From Halospina denitrificans (GTDB lineage Bacteria > Pseudomonadota > Gammaproteobacteria > Pseudomonadales > Oleiphilaceae): DNA of 64,000 bases. The translations under genes were made by a program, and so were the position numbers. Below are positions 54,401 to 63,559 of this stretch, in pieces. A model generated the notes under the pieces. It was not told the origin of the DNA, ran no database searches, and was given only the letters and a program-made list of their open reading frames with translations. Where the stretch lies: NCBI RefSeq assembly GCF_004364635.1, contig NZ_SOAX01000002.1, positions 62,001 to 126,000 on the forward strand. The letters run 5' to 3'. Numbering within the stretch: the first letter of the stretch is position 1; the number at the start of each line of letters is the position of its first letter.

Positions 54401-54524
54401 CCAGGGGAATGCTAGTAGCTTCTTCGGGGAGCTGGTTTTCCAAACAGTTGACCTGATCGAATCAACTGCAACTCCAAAAGAAGTAACTGGCGGTGACCGG
54501 GATGGATCTGTAATCCAGAACTGA
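51435..54524 (+). CDS. Large surface lipase lipoprotein (VolA/Pla-1 type)
   Basis: A 1029-residue putative exported phospholipase/lipase. A lipoprotein signal (LLSLAVASSVALTGC, lipobox at residue ~20) is followed by the N-terminal domain typical of VolA/Pla-1/cef-type lipases, with the PVFNPVTSELPVPNDLIFD segment. The nucleophile elbow VYFVGHSLGTLNGG lies near residue 770. Proteins of this group act at the cell surface on host or environmental lipids. The last two thirds of the gene have visibly lower GC and more T/A-ending codons than neighbours, suggesting transfer or a different selection. GGAAGG precedes the start by 7 bp. Confidence 0.85.
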   Translation: MYKKTLLSLAVASSVALTGCFEDANDNTNAGSRAKIQDSQFEGKTYPVFNPVTSELPVPNDLIFDSEAGDGSFDVSIPPGEEDNPVLNALNNLSGASTVAPAVLRFNGKIDASTVNSQSFILDPEGNPIPNPNQNVFLLETEYPSEEPVRALSAQEPPTLPVALTAQLAGGATLTAAQKQAVADLIGTDATPGNAGTYLGKIATNPRFDHDVVELDGTSALRIRPNQPLDPLKRYVVVVTNEVKDVNGDPISASPTYSKLTEDDGDPLGGALDTVRGLINNFWEATASSYFAVNNGTRDALEMDPISADDIAVSYSFTTSADEDILSYLARPALWIGDQVERSVTTSAASAAVESGASDFSSVRDAVNTAVTDFTPSKNFDNDGLTPCNTDQDDATDGFQTNLGSGTVTFESKFTCVGTLVKSNLNSNNIEFPEPSAVTVDVDSKAANVDAVEQSVLLDNFVDPTDILIHHGSITLPYYLKAPSSSDGSPIRTSAWTPDESLASAIASATGFDIPQADSEKSSVLNYNFPFPEKQKDIEVPLLTMTNANVDASTLESSGTDYPVVIFQHGITTDRSAALAFGSQLINAYETATGGGDLVVMAIDQPLHGIAPVSTEERLELAGTLLASADPSFNTEENRTAIVEGDTQTVVDNTNGNLDSGTVNAFIDTNTRAGSTIAGIDPVYEQAGINGDGVTERHFGYSANEANAPAEMNFDESAAFGSSGSLFINLTNFLNNRDNLRQGSLDMMNLRASLSQLNIDESNVYFVGHSLGTLNGGAFAGSVARAVQRTDASIQSSWTNLDSLDVSGTHLITPVAGITRLLENSPSFAPTILGGLQQAAGLSQGDADLETFLNVNQNTLDTVDPINFASDLKSTNILLSQVNGDRTTPNGADTRYSSNVEIYDTAPLEITFPNGLNVDSPAAPLSGSEPFQTLLGATNTGTATTATPAITRYTKGLHATPVFPRAETAEEGDVLKTREIAQGGEPLVTQGNASSFFGELVFQTVDLIESTATPKEVTGGDRDGSVIQN

Positions 54525-54541
54525 TCTAATGTTGCTACCCA

Positions 54542-54566
54542 AGCCCCGGTCCGCCGGGGCTTTTTT
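54542..54566 (+). terminator. Rho-independent terminator after the lipase
   Basis: Stem AGCCCCGG/CCGGGGCT with loop TCCG and TTTTTT, 18 bp after the stop. Confidence 0.92.
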
Positions 54567-54674
54567 ATGTCTGCTCACCTGCCTCTTGCCCCACCCCCGC
54601 AGATCATCTATTGTCGAAGTTGGGGTCACTCTGATTTCCCCGCCATTTCAGTCACTTCGCAAAGGAGAGGCTTC

Positions 54675-55136
54675 ATGAACAATCCGCACTTCACCATGCC
54701 CAAGGTCCGCATTCTGGTGGCTGATGCCAGCAAGGCGCGACTGTTCCGGGTGGACTCGCCCACGGGTGAGCTTATTGAACTGAGCTCCGATGTGAACCCG
54801 GAGGCGCGACTGCATGACAGCGACCTGACGACGGACAAACCCGGGCGAGCGGCGGATTCCAACTACAGTGGTCGCAGTGCCATGGAAGACCCCACGGATC
54901 CCAAGGAGGTTGAAGCCCAGAAGTTTGCCAGGGAACTTACCGACAAGCTGGAAAAGGCACGAAACAAGGGGGAGCTGGAAAAGCTCTATATCGCGGCGCC
55001 ACCCAGGTTCCTGGGCGAGCTTCGCAAGCATTTCAAGCCGGAACTGAAGTCCCTGGTGGTCGAGGAAATCGGCAAGGACTTCTCACACATGGACGCGAAG
55101 AACCTCAGAAAGCACCTGCCTGAGCGTCTGAAATAG
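54675..55136 (+). CDS. Host attachment / baeRF-type protein
   Basis: A 153-residue soluble protein of the 'host attachment protein' family, an old name now linked to bacterial eRF1-like (baeRF) domains that may act on stalled ribosomes. The family opening ILVADASKARLFRVDSPTGE (from residue ~12) is clear, and the C-terminal half has YIAAPPRFLGELRKHF and VVEEIGKDFSHMD, the expected late motifs. The ATG at 54675 has AGGAGAGG upstream. It ends 3 bp before the convergent gene at 55140. The name does not imply a proven role in attachment. Confidence 0.85.
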   Translation: MNNPHFTMPKVRILVADASKARLFRVDSPTGELIELSSDVNPEARLHDSDLTTDKPGRAADSNYSGRSAMEDPTDPKEVEAQKFARELTDKLEKARNKGELEKLYIAAPPRFLGELRKHFKPELKSLVVEEIGKDFSHMDAKNLRKHLPERLK

Positions 55137-55139
55137 AAC

Positions 55140-55883
55140 TTACTGGCTGCTGAAGGAGGTCACCACCTCGCCCTCCTCCTTCAGCTCTGCGTAGCTTGCC
55201 TCAAGGCGTTCAAGAATCTGCCTCGCATCGCCATCGACGTCGGACACCGTCCAGTAGGTATCCAGGGTCCTGAGAGGTTTATGCTGGAGGGTCGGGCTCC
55301 CCAATTCTGCCAGAGCCTCGCTGGCGGGGTGAACGTAATCCAGGAGGAAGTCCACCCGCTCGCCGATCAGCACGCGGTAGGCGGAATCCCGGGAGTTTAC
55401 GGTCATCAGGCTGATGGCGGGGTTGGCTCGCAGTTTTTCAATGAGACCGCCATAGGCGTAGCCTCGAAGCACGCCGACACGTTTGTCGACAAAGTCCTCG
55501 AATGCACTGAATGGCTCGTCCCCCGGCCGCTGGTAGACGGCCAGAGTGATGGGGAGCAGCAGGCTGTCGCCGGCGACCATCCTATCGGACTGATCCGCGA
55601 AGGTGCGGATGCCCTGAAACACATCCACCTTGCCAGTGCGAAGTCCCCTTTCGAGCCTTGCCGGCGGCAGCTCAACGAATTCCAGCTTTTGCCCGGAATG
55701 TGAGGCGACCTCACGGGTTATCTCATTCAGGTACCCCACAGCTTTTCCGCGATCATCCGTATAGGTGAAAGGCGGGAAGTCGACGTACCCAACAACAAGT
55801 CTCTGTTCCCGCGGTTCTGCCCCGGACAGGAGGGGGACAGCCAGCAGAACCAGGCAGACCAGACGGAACAACGAATCCGACAA
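55140..55883 (-). CDS. Periplasmic substrate-binding family 3 protein, orphan
   Basis: A 247-residue periplasmic binding protein (SBP_bac_3 fold). After a signal peptide (LFRLVCLVLLAVPLLSGAEP) come VVGYVDFPPFTYTDDRGKAV and ELPPARLERGLRTGKVDVFQ, the usual opening of amino-acid-type binding proteins, then two lobes to the C-terminus. No ABC permease or ATPase is next to it, so it may feed a distant transporter or act as a sensor partner. I chose TTG at 55883 because GGGAGA lies 6 bp upstream and the signal peptide then starts normally; the frame remains open to 56117. It is probably separate from the lipoprotein gene upstream. Confidence 0.8.
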   Translation of the reverse strand: MSDSLFRLVCLVLLAVPLLSGAEPREQRLVVGYVDFPPFTYTDDRGKAVGYLNEITREVASHSGQKLEFVELPPARLERGLRTGKVDVFQGIRTFADQSDRMVAGDSLLLPITLAVYQRPGDEPFSAFEDFVDKRVGVLRGYAYGGLIEKLRANPAISLMTVNSRDSAYRVLIGERVDFLLDYVHPASEALAELGSPTLQHKPLRTLDTYWTVSDVDGDARQILERLEASYAELKEEGEVVTSFSSQ

Positions 55884-56120
55884 CGGTTTCTCCCAGGTCT
55901 TTACTGCATGATGTAATACTGCTTGGGGCGATAAGCCCTTAATACGGTGGCGCTTTTCTGAATCCGGCTGATCCAGGCAGCGCAACACTATGGCAGGCAT
56001 GCTTTTGGGAGCAAGTTCCCAATTCGCATTATTGCGTACTGTAACTAAAAGGAGGCCATTGCAGCGGTGGCTCCCAGCCGGAACGACAGGATGGACCGGA
56101 TGACCCCGGCCCACCATGTA

Positions 56121-57944
56121 TCAGTTTGTTGTGCCTGCGCCGTAACAGGCTTCGTGTACCTCGATTCCAGTGTCCAGCTCCAGATTACCATCAACGCTGA
56201 ACTCGAGCGTATCGAAAGCCTTGGTGGTGCTGAACTTGATAACCTCAAGGTTATCGTTACTCAACGTGCCCGCGAGGTCCGCGTCCAGAAACGTGCCCTC
56301 CTCATAGACAGTCTGCACCTCACCATCCTTGTAGGTCGTGATGGTGACACCGTCCAGCGCGCTGACACTCAGAGACTCGTCATCAGCTCTCGAAACCAGG
56401 ACCAGCACATTCTCCAGGTCCCCCATTGGTGCCTCATCGGCCGTGGCCGTCAGATCGGCAGTGCCGGACCCCAAGAGGCTGAGATCTATGGTGATGGAGG
56501 CCGCCGTTCCCGCCTCGCCGTCGACGAACAGCTCTTCGTTGTCGATCGAGGCCCCGAGGTCAGGAGTCTCAGTCGTCGCTGTGACATTTTCTGCTTCCCG
56601 GGCGAAATAGTAATAGCCATCCAATCCGCAGGCTGAGGAAACACTGTCCTCTTTGGGAGGCTCATAGCCGCGATAGGGATCCACATCCCCGAATACAGCC
56701 AGCTGATCCCCGGACTCTGTCGCAATGTAGACGCCGCCACCCTCGCCCTCGCCAGCAAGGGCCTGATCGCCGCTGCCAACCATGACGAGCTCTTCCCTCT
56801 GCTCCGGTGCGGCACTTGAGAGCGAGTCCGAAACATAGCGCACCAGGCTCTGGTCCTGGCTGCCGTCAAAGGCCTGCTGGCTGCAGGTGAAAAGCTCCGG
56901 CCGGGCAACCGTCAGCGGATCGTCATTGCCGTCCGTAACGGTATCGCCATTACTGTCCTTAACGGTCACGGTGCCGTCTTCATCAATGGCAAAGGTGTAT
57001 GTCACTCCCTGCTCCAGAAAATCGCCGTACTGGCCGTTCACTTCGACGGCGTCCAGCTTAATGTCGGCCTGTGCGTTGGCCCGAAAGTAGTTGGACACAA
57101 ACTGGTCGTCGCAACGTCCGTCGCTGGACACAAAGCGCCTCGGCTCGACCCCCTCGGTGTCCCCATCATCGGTGATGGTTCTAATCAGCTCATCATTGCC
57201 AAATTCACGGGCGAATCCGCTCAGCTCCATTTTATATAAGGGGTTGAACTTCAGGGGATTGTACTGGACCAGGTCCAGCAGGTAACCATTGCGACCCCGG
57301 CCGTCCAGAACACCGGATCCGGCATCATTGAGAAAAGCTTCGAGTTCGTCCTCAGCCTGGGTGCTGTCACTCATCACAAGGCTTTCAAGCGCCATGCGGT
57401 AGAGGGTAATCAGGTCAGGATCGTTGACACCGAGGCTGCGCGACTCCGGGTCTTCATCGAGGTAACCGGTCGCTGCATGGAGGTTGTCTACACCCGGTGC
57501 GAGCGAATCACCAACGGCCTTGTTCAGGGCATCGGTCCGTGTCGCGTTGAGCTGAGCCCAGCCATCCCTTTCGCCGAGCAGATAGCCGACATGGGGCAGG
57601 TGCCACATGGCGAGGGTATCCCCTTCCGCCATGCCAGTGACGATAGAACCATGATTGGGGGCGTCCTTCCATTGCGCCTCAACCACGGCGGGATTGGGGA
57701 TGGTCACATCGGAAAACAGCTTGTCCGCATGATCCATTGAGACGCGGTTTACCTCGCTCAGTTCCTCATCTCCGGCGGCATAGAGCACCATCTCCCCATC
57801 CCCGTGGTCTTCGTTTTCAATGGTAACGATGGTGTCTCCGAATACCTCCGTAAGGGCCTCTTCATCAAATTCATCCGCCCGGCAGCCCGCGAGCACAAGA
57901 AGGGCCAGAAGGGTCGGGATTATCCAGTGTGTTTGTTTACTCAT
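56121..57944 (-). CDS. Large acidic lipoprotein of unknown function
   Basis: A 607-residue lipoprotein that I cannot assign to a family. The signal and lipobox are clear (IPTLLALLVLAGCRADE, Cys at ~21). The rest is strongly acidic, without membrane spans, rich in beta-type stretches and with four widely spaced Cys (CDDQF, CSQQAF, SACGLDGYYYF, EACYGAG) that may form two disulfides. The last third looks like a carbohydrate-binding or adhesion-like beta-sandwich (ASITIDLSLLGSGTADLTAT). The start overlaps the OmpA-domain gene by 8 bp, so both are made as a unit for the outer membrane. Confidence 0.75.
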   Translation of the reverse strand: MSKQTHWIIPTLLALLVLAGCRADEFDEEALTEVFGDTIVTIENEDHGDGEMVLYAAGDEELSEVNRVSMDHADKLFSDVTIPNPAVVEAQWKDAPNHGSIVTGMAEGDTLAMWHLPHVGYLLGERDGWAQLNATRTDALNKAVGDSLAPGVDNLHAATGYLDEDPESRSLGVNDPDLITLYRMALESLVMSDSTQAEDELEAFLNDAGSGVLDGRGRNGYLLDLVQYNPLKFNPLYKMELSGFAREFGNDELIRTITDDGDTEGVEPRRFVSSDGRCDDQFVSNYFRANAQADIKLDAVEVNGQYGDFLEQGVTYTFAIDEDGTVTVKDSNGDTVTDGNDDPLTVARPELFTCSQQAFDGSQDQSLVRYVSDSLSSAAPEQREELVMVGSGDQALAGEGEGGGVYIATESGDQLAVFGDVDPYRGYEPPKEDSVSSACGLDGYYYFAREAENVTATTETPDLGASIDNEELFVDGEAGTAASITIDLSLLGSGTADLTATADEAPMGDLENVLVLVSRADDESLSVSALDGVTITTYKDGEVQTVYEEGTFLDADLAGTLSNDNLEVIKFSTTKAFDTLEFSVDGNLELDTGIEVHEACYGAGTTN

Positions 57945-58908
57945 TGTCCTGACCCTTATCGGTCCGCTTCATTTCAATGCGCCGGTTGAGGCGGCGCCCT
58001 TCTTCCGTGTCATTGGTTGCCACGGGTTTACTGAATCCAAAGCCTTTTGTGGTGATCCGTTCCTCCGCGATTCCCTGCGACACCAGGAAGTCCTTAACGG
58101 AATCCGCGCGATCCTGGGAGAGTTTCCGGTTGTATTCAGCGGTGCCGATACTATCGGTGTGGCCCCGGATCTGGACGGTGACATCCGAGTGATATTCCAG
58201 GTCCCTGGCGACGCGCATCAGCACCACGCGAGCATTGGGGGTCAGCGTGGCGGAGTCGAATTCGAAGGTAACCCCGTCCAGCGGCTGCATATCGGGGATT
58301 TCCTTCACGACCCGCTCACGCTCGACGACTTTGGTGTGCATGACTGGTTCAGGCGGTTCGGGCTCGCCGAAAAGCGGGATGGAGACGCCGACAAAGAAGC
58401 GATTATCGCCATAGGGGGCGTTGCCCCCTAAGTCGTCCGCCCAGTCAACGGCGTAACGGGCTTCAGCACGCAGGGAGAGGCGGTTTTTCCAGACGGGGAT
58501 TTCAACGCCGAGGCCGGCATTGGCATACGGTGCCGTATCCGTGCCAACGGCATAGTCATTGTACATGCCGCCCACGCCACCAATCACATAGGGGGTGACA
58601 GTCCCTTCACGGAGGCGGTAGAGGGCATCCACCCCCAGGTTGTACTGCCAGTCCTTGCCACTGCGCTCATCACGATCCAGCGAATTCCCGAATACCGCCA
58701 CCTCGGCGACCAGGGACTCGGTGATCGGATGCCCCGCGGCGAAGCGCATACCGGCACCATCGTCAATATCAAAGCGATCATCGTCGGCCTTTACATACTC
58801 AACCATGGCCGAGGCTGACCACTGGTCCCAGTCACCATCGGCGAGCGCCATTCCCGGAGCAATGAGCAGAGTCACCAGAGCAAGGTGGCGCATTCGGTCT
58901 TGAAGCAC
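57937..58908 (-). CDS. Outer membrane beta-barrel protein with OmpA peptidoglycan domain
   Basis: A 323-residue OmpA-type protein linking the outer membrane to peptidoglycan. After a signal peptide (LVTLLIAPGMALA) an 8-stranded barrel of roughly 165 residues follows, then a hinge with the metal-like MHTKVVERERV segment and the C-terminal OmpA domain (residues ~215-315). That domain has FEFDSATLTPNARVVL, GHTDSIGTAEYNRKLSQDRA and the Arg motif GRRLNRRIE. A GTG at 58908 with AAGGA upstream and an ATG at 58893 are both possible. It is operonic with the unknown lipoprotein gene. Confidence 0.92.
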   Translation of the reverse strand: MLQDRMRHLALVTLLIAPGMALADGDWDQWSASAMVEYVKADDDRFDIDDGAGMRFAAGHPITESLVAEVAVFGNSLDRDERSGKDWQYNLGVDALYRLREGTVTPYVIGGVGGMYNDYAVGTDTAPYANAGLGVEIPVWKNRLSLRAEARYAVDWADDLGGNAPYGDNRFFVGVSIPLFGEPEPPEPVMHTKVVERERVVKEIPDMQPLDGVTFEFDSATLTPNARVVLMRVARDLEYHSDVTVQIRGHTDSIGTAEYNRKLSQDRADSVKDFLVSQGIAEERITTKGFGFSKPVATNDTEEGRRLNRRIEMKRTDKGQDNE

Positions 58909-59080
58909 GGCGAGTCCTTAATGAGGGGGAAAGGTCAAAGAGTTAGGTACTGTTAATACCTTAACAACATTGCAACCACGCTCACGTGATGGGTCGTAAG
59001 GCTGCAATTACCGTATGTAACGAACAGGGGCAGAGTGTAACCGGCCGGCAGGGTAAACTCATTGTCCGACAAAACAAAAC

Positions 59081-59102
59081 GGGCTGGCAGTTCTGCCAAC
59101 CC
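59081..59102 (-). terminator. Rho-independent terminator of argG
   Basis: On the minus strand, stem GGGTTGGCAG/CTGCCAGCCC (loop AA, one G-U pair) is followed by GTTTTGTTTTG. A second hairpin with perfect 10 bp arms CCGGCCAGGC/GCCTGGCCGG (59116-59140) lies between it and the argG stop but has no T run. Confidence 0.8.
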
Positions 59103-59151
59103 GGTCCTTGTGCATCCGGCCAGGCGGGGAGCCTGGCCGGCATTCACAGCC

Positions 59152-60363
59152 TCAGAGTTTGCGCCCCTTGGAGGCCGCAATACGCAGGCGCAGGGCGTTG
59201 AGCTTGATGAAGCCCTCTGCGTCCTTCTGGTCGTAGGCGCCCTCGTCTTCCTCAAAGGTCGCGATTTTCTCATCGAACAGTGAGTCCTCGGAGCGGCGGC
59301 CAAGTACCGTCACGTTGCCCTTGTAGAGCTTGAGGCGAACGTCACCGTTCACGGGCCCCTGGGTCTCATCAATCAGTGCCTGCATGGCACGGCGCTCCGG
59401 TGACCACCAGTATCCGTTATACACCACCTCGGCGTAGCGCGGCATGATGCTGTCCTTGAGGTGGGCCACTTCCCGGTCCAGGGTGATGGACTCAATGGCG
59501 CGGTGGGCCTTGAGCATGATGGTGCCGCCGGGGGTTTCATAGCAGCCCCGGGACTTCATGCCCACATAGCGGTTCTCGACAATGTCGATGCGCCCGATGC
59601 CGTTCTCGCCCGCGACCTTGTTCAGGTAGGACAGGACTTCATGGGCCTTCATGGCTTCACCATTGATGGCCACGATGTCGCCGCACTGATACGTCAGGTC
59701 GATGATGGTGGGCTCTTCCGGCGCTTCCTCGGGGGAGACACTCCAGCGCCACATGTCGTCCTCGGCCTGGGCCCAGGGATCCTCCAGCACTTCGCCTTCA
59801 TAGGAGATGTGCAGCAGGTTGGCGTCCATGGAATAGGGAGACTTGCCCTTCTGCTTTTCCACCTTGATGCCATGCTGGTCGCAGTAGTCGAGCAGCTTCT
59901 GGCGGGAGTTGAGATCCCATTCGCGCCAGGGGGCGATCACCTTGATGCCGGGCTTGAGGGCGTAGGCGCCCAGTTCAAAGCGGACCTGGTCGTTGCCCTT
60001 GCCTGTTGCGCCATGGGAAATGGCATCGGCGCCGGTCTCGTCGGCGATCTCAACCAGTCGCTTGGCGATCAGCGGGCGGGCAATGGAGGTGCCCAGCAGG
60101 TACTCGCCCTCGTAGACGGCGTTGGCCCGGAACATCGGGAAGACGTAGTCGCGGGTGAATTCCTCGCGCAGGTCCTCAATGTAGATTTCCTTCACGCCAA
60201 GGGATTTGGCTTTCTCCCGTGCCGGTTCGACTTCCTCGCCCTGCCCTATGTCGGCCGTGAAGGTGACGACCTCACAGTTGTAGGTTTCCTGAAGCCATTT
60301 GACGATTACCGAGGTATCGAGCCCGCCCGAATAGGCCAGTACGACCTTGTTGATGTCTGACAT
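59152..60363 (-). CDS. argG: Argininosuccinate synthase
   Basis: Joins citrulline and aspartate using ATP in arginine synthesis. The 403-residue protein shows the N-terminal PP-loop [20 protein letters not shown], then [36 protein letters not shown] and [19 protein letters not shown], the complete set for this enzyme. The ATG at 60363 is supported by GGAG 6 bp upstream; the frame is open to 60423. It diverges from pyrC across 147 bp and ends in a clear terminator. Confidence 0.98.
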   Translation of the reverse strand: MSDINKVVLAYSGGLDTSVIVKWLQETYNCEVVTFTADIGQGEEVEPAREKAKSLGVKEIYIEDLREEFTRDYVFPMFRANAVYEGEYLLGTSIARPLIAKRLVEIADETGADAISHGATGKGNDQVRFELGAYALKPGIKVIAPWREWDLNSRQKLLDYCDQHGIKVEKQKGKSPYSMDANLLHISYEGEVLEDPWAQAEDDMWRWSVSPEEAPEEPTIIDLTYQCGDIVAINGEAMKAHEVLSYLNKVAGENGIGRIDIVENRYVGMKSRGCYETPGGTIMLKAHRAIESITLDREVAHLKDSIMPRYAEVVYNGYWWSPERRAMQALIDETQGPVNGDVRLKLYKGNVTVLGRRSEDSLFDEKIATFEEDEGAYDQKDAEGFIKLNALRLRIAASKGRKL

Positions 60364-60510
60364 CGTTGCTCCGCCTGTCTGTCTGCGACTTGATCCTGAA
60401 AAACAGGCGCTATTGTACGGCAAGGGTGGGTGTCAGAGCCAATGGGTCAATCGTCAATTCCCGGCCGGTTTCCGATAAACTCCAGGCGCGATTCTGGTAC
60501 ACTTTCGCCC

Positions 60511-61548
60511 ATGACTGACTCCATTACCCTGACTCGCCCCGACGACTGGCACCTGCATCTTCGTGACGGTGCCCTCATGCAACAGGTGACCCCGGCCTCG
60601 GCCAGACGCTTCGGGCGCGCCATCGTTATGCCCAACCTGACGCCCCCGGTGACCACCACGGCGGAGGCACTGGCCTACCGGGAACGCATCCTGGGCGCCT
60701 GCCCTCCGGAGAGCGCGTTCACGCCGCTGATGACGCTCTACCTGACGGACAACACCACACCGGAGATGATCCGGGAGGCCGCCGCCCAGGGCATCATCGC
60801 GTGCAAGCTCTATCCGGCCGGCGCCACCACGAACTCTGATTCCGGGGTCATGGATATCCGCAAACTCCAGGCGACTCTGGAAACCATGGCCGAGGAAGGC
60901 ATACTGCTTCTGGTCCATGGCGAGGTTACCCAGGCAGAGATCGACATCTTTGACCGGGAAAAAGCCTTCATTGATAACGTCCTTGAGCCGCTGCTGAGCC
61001 GCCTCCCCGAGCTCCGGGTCGTGATGGAGCACATCACCACGGCGGATGCGGCCGCCTTCGTGCGCTCACGCGAGCGCAACCTCGGGGCAACCATTACCCC
61101 CCAGCACCTGCTGTTCAATCGCAACCACCTGCTGGTGGGCGGTATCCGCCCGCACTTCTACTGCCTGCCCATCCTCAAGCGACGGGATCATCAGGAAGCG
61201 CTGCGGGAGGTCGCCATCAGCGGCGATTCGCGCTTTTTCCTGGGCACGGACTCGGCGCCCCATGACCGTTACCGCAAGGAGTCCGCCTGTGGTTGTGCGG
61301 GGTGCTACTCGGCATTTGCGGCCATTGAGCTCTACGCCCAGTTCTTTGAGGAGGCGGGCGCCCTGGAGCGGCTGGAAGACTTCGCGTCGCACTTCGGGCC
61401 TGATTTCTACGGATTGCCGCGCAACAACGACCGCATCACCCTGCGCCGCGCCCCCTGGACCATTCCCGAGGTCCTGCATGAGGACGCGGAGCCCATCGTC
61501 CCCCTGAATGCGGGCGCAACTCTGAACTGGCAACTGGCCGACGGCTGA
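60511..61548 (+). CDS. pyrC: Dihydroorotase (class II)
   Basis: Cyclises carbamoyl-aspartate to dihydroorotate in pyrimidine synthesis. The 345-residue zinc enzyme shows the metal-binding [11 protein letters not shown] near residue 15, the carboxylated lysine in [15 protein letters not shown] (near residue 100), [18 protein letters not shown] and the later Asp in [13 protein letters not shown]. It closely matches E. coli PyrC (348 aa) rather than the Bacillus type. The ATG at 60511 aligns with the family; the open frame begins at 60430. RNase T follows 12 bp downstream. Confidence 0.98.
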   Translation: MTDSITLTRPDDWHLHLRDGALMQQVTPASARRFGRAIVMPNLTPPVTTTAEALAYRERILGACPPESAFTPLMTLYLTDNTTPEMIREAAAQGIIACKLYPAGATTNSDSGVMDIRKLQATLETMAEEGILLLVHGEVTQAEIDIFDREKAFIDNVLEPLLSRLPELRVVMEHITTADAAAFVRSRERNLGATITPQHLLFNRNHLLVGGIRPHFYCLPILKRRDHQEALREVAISGDSRFFLGTDSAPHDRYRKESACGCAGCYSAFAAIELYAQFFEEAGALERLEDFASHFGPDFYGLPRNNDRITLRRAPWTIPEVLHEDAEPIVPLNAGATLNWQLADG

Positions 61549-61560
61549 AACGAGGACTGA

Positions 61561-62217
61561 GTGAGCAAGACATCCGAAACGCCCACCCTGATGCAGCAAC
61601 GCTTCCGTGGCTACCTGCCCGTGGTAATCGACGTGGAGACTGGCGGGTTCAACGATAAAACGGACGCGTTACTGGAAATCGCCGCCGTTCTCGTCGAAAT
61701 GGACGACGATGGCTGGCTGGAGCGCGGCGAAACCCTCCAGTACAACATCCAGCCCTTCGAGGGGGCGAACCTGGAAAAGGCCGCCCTGGAGTTCACGGGC
61801 ATTGATCCCTGGAGCCCGCTGCGGGATGCCCGTCCCGAGGGCGAGGCACTGCGGGAGCTGTTCCAGCCGATCCGCAGGGCCATTCGCCGGAACCAGTGCA
61901 AGCGCGCCATCCTGGTGGGCCACAACGCGACTTTCGATCTGGGATTCCTCAAGGAAGCCGCGGAGCGCAACGAGATCCGACGCAACCCCTTCCACCCTTT
62001 CTCCACCTTCGACACGGCCGCCCTGGCGGGACTGGCGCTGGGTCATACGGTGCTGGCGGAATCCTGTCGGCTGGCAGGACTGTCGTTTGATAACAAGGAA
62101 GCGCACTCGGCCGCCTATGATGCGGAGAAGACCGCGGACCTGTTCTGCTTCATCGTCAATCGTTGGAAGGCGCTGGGTGGCTGGCCTCTTCCGGAGCCAG
62201 CCACCACGAGCGAGTGA
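61561..62217 (+). CDS. rnt: Ribonuclease T
   Basis: A 218-residue DEDD-type 3' exoribonuclease trimming the ends of tRNA and rRNA. ExoI is [20 protein letters not shown], ExoII is [18 protein letters not shown] and ExoIII is [15 protein letters not shown], giving all catalytic acids. The start is GTG at 61561 with GAGGA upstream. Cotranscription with pyrC is likely, an arrangement common in Pseudomonas-type genomes. It ends 3 bp before the convergent oadB stop. Confidence 0.97.
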   Translation: MSKTSETPTLMQQRFRGYLPVVIDVETGGFNDKTDALLEIAAVLVEMDDDGWLERGETLQYNIQPFEGANLEKAALEFTGIDPWSPLRDARPEGEALRELFQPIRRAIRRNQCKRAILVGHNATFDLGFLKEAAERNEIRRNPFHPFSTFDTAALAGLALGHTVLAESCRLAGLSFDNKEAHSAAYDAEKTADLFCFIVNRWKALGGWPLPEPATTSE

Positions 62218-62220
62218 GCC

Positions 62221-63546
62221 TTAGCCGCCCACGAACTTGATCATGACACCAGCCGCCACAGCGGAGCCGATAACGCCGGCCACGTTGGGGCCCATGGCGT
62301 GCATGAGCAGGAAGTTCTGATTATTGGCCTCAAGGCCGACCTTGTTGGACACCCGGGCCGCCATGGGCACGGCGGAGACACCGGCGGAACCGATCAGCGG
62401 ATTGATCTTTTCCTTGGTCATCGCATTCATGAGCCTGGCCATAAGCACGCCCGTGGCCGTGCCCACGGCGAAAGCCGCCATGCCCAGGGCCAGAATACCC
62501 AGGGTCTGGGCGTTCAGGAACTGCTCCGCGGCCATCTTCGAGCCGACGGACAGGCCCAGGATAATGGTGACCGCGTTGATCAGTGAGTTCTGAACAGTAT
62601 CACTCAGGCGGTCGACCACCCCGCATTCCTTCATCAGGTTACCAAAGCAGAACATCCCCAGAAGCGGCGTGGCATCCGGCAGGAACATGCCGGCCAGCAG
62701 CAGGATTGAGACCGGAAAGACGATCTTCTCCAGCTTGCCCACTTCGCGAAGCTGGGTCATCTTGATCTTGCGCTCTTCCGCAGTAGTGAACGCCTTCATG
62801 ATCGGAGGCTGGATCAACGGCACCAGCGCCATGTAGGAGTACGCCGCCACGGCGATCGGGCCAAGCAGGTGCGGCGCCAGAACGCTGGAGACATAGATCG
62901 AGGTCGGCCCATCCGCGCCACCGATGATACCGATCGCAGCCGCTTCGGCGATGTTGAAGCTCATCAGGCCGGACATATCCAGCAGTGCAGCCCCGAGAAC
63001 GGTGCTGAAGATACCGAACTGAGCCGCTGCCCCCAGCAGCATGGTCTTGGGATTGGCCAGCAACGGCCCAAAATCGGTCATGGCGCCGACGCCCATGAAG
63101 ATCAGCAGAGGCGCCACCCCGCTTTCGATGGCAACCACATAAAAGGACTGGATAATTCCGGGCGAATAGCCCTGGTCCGCAGCGATCTGCTTGGCTGCAA
63201 GCGTCGCCTCGGCATCCAGGTTCTTATAGGCTTCAATGAAGGTCTGAACGACTTCCGGCGTCACCTTCTGGGAGGCCTCAAAGCTGACATCCATCACGGT
63301 TGCCAGCGCCGCGAGAACCCTTGGCGTCTCGCTGTAGATGGCGTTCTCCACGGCACTGGCCGCAAGGCCAGCCTCCGGGAGGTTCGCCATAATGGTGCCG
63401 AAACCAATCGGCACCAGCAGCAGCGGTTCAAACTTCTTGTTGATCGCAAGATAAAGCAGTACCAGGCCGACCAGCATCATTACCGCTGCGCCCGGTGAAA
63501 GGTTATAAAGACCGCTTCCGGTCCATAACGTCATCAGGTTGTCCAT
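62221..63546 (-). CDS. oadB: Oxaloacetate decarboxylase Na+ pump, beta subunit
   Basis: The 441-residue membrane subunit that couples decarboxylation of carboxybiotin to sodium export. It shows the hydrophobic N-terminus, [19 protein letters not shown], then [17 protein letters not shown] with the Asp used in the sodium channel, and a C-terminal [19 protein letters not shown] segment, all typical of OadB/GcdB/MmdB. Its partner oadA lies 13 bp upstream, so the alpha-subunit biotin domain is next to it. Substrate (oxaloacetate rather than another acid) is inferred from that pairing. Confidence 0.95.
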   Translation of the reverse strand: MDNLMTLWTGSGLYNLSPGAAVMMLVGLVLLYLAINKKFEPLLLVPIGFGTIMANLPEAGLAASAVENAIYSETPRVLAALATVMDVSFEASQKVTPEVVQTFIEAYKNLDAEATLAAKQIAADQGYSPGIIQSFYVVAIESGVAPLLIFMGVGAMTDFGPLLANPKTMLLGAAAQFGIFSTVLGAALLDMSGLMSFNIAEAAAIGIIGGADGPTSIYVSSVLAPHLLGPIAVAAYSYMALVPLIQPPIMKAFTTAEERKIKMTQLREVGKLEKIVFPVSILLLAGMFLPDATPLLGMFCFGNLMKECGVVDRLSDTVQNSLINAVTIILGLSVGSKMAAEQFLNAQTLGILALGMAAFAVGTATGVLMARLMNAMTKEKINPLIGSAGVSAVPMAARVSNKVGLEANNQNFLLMHAMGPNVAGVIGSAVAAGVMIKFVGG

Positions 63547-63559
63547 TGGTACAGCCTTT

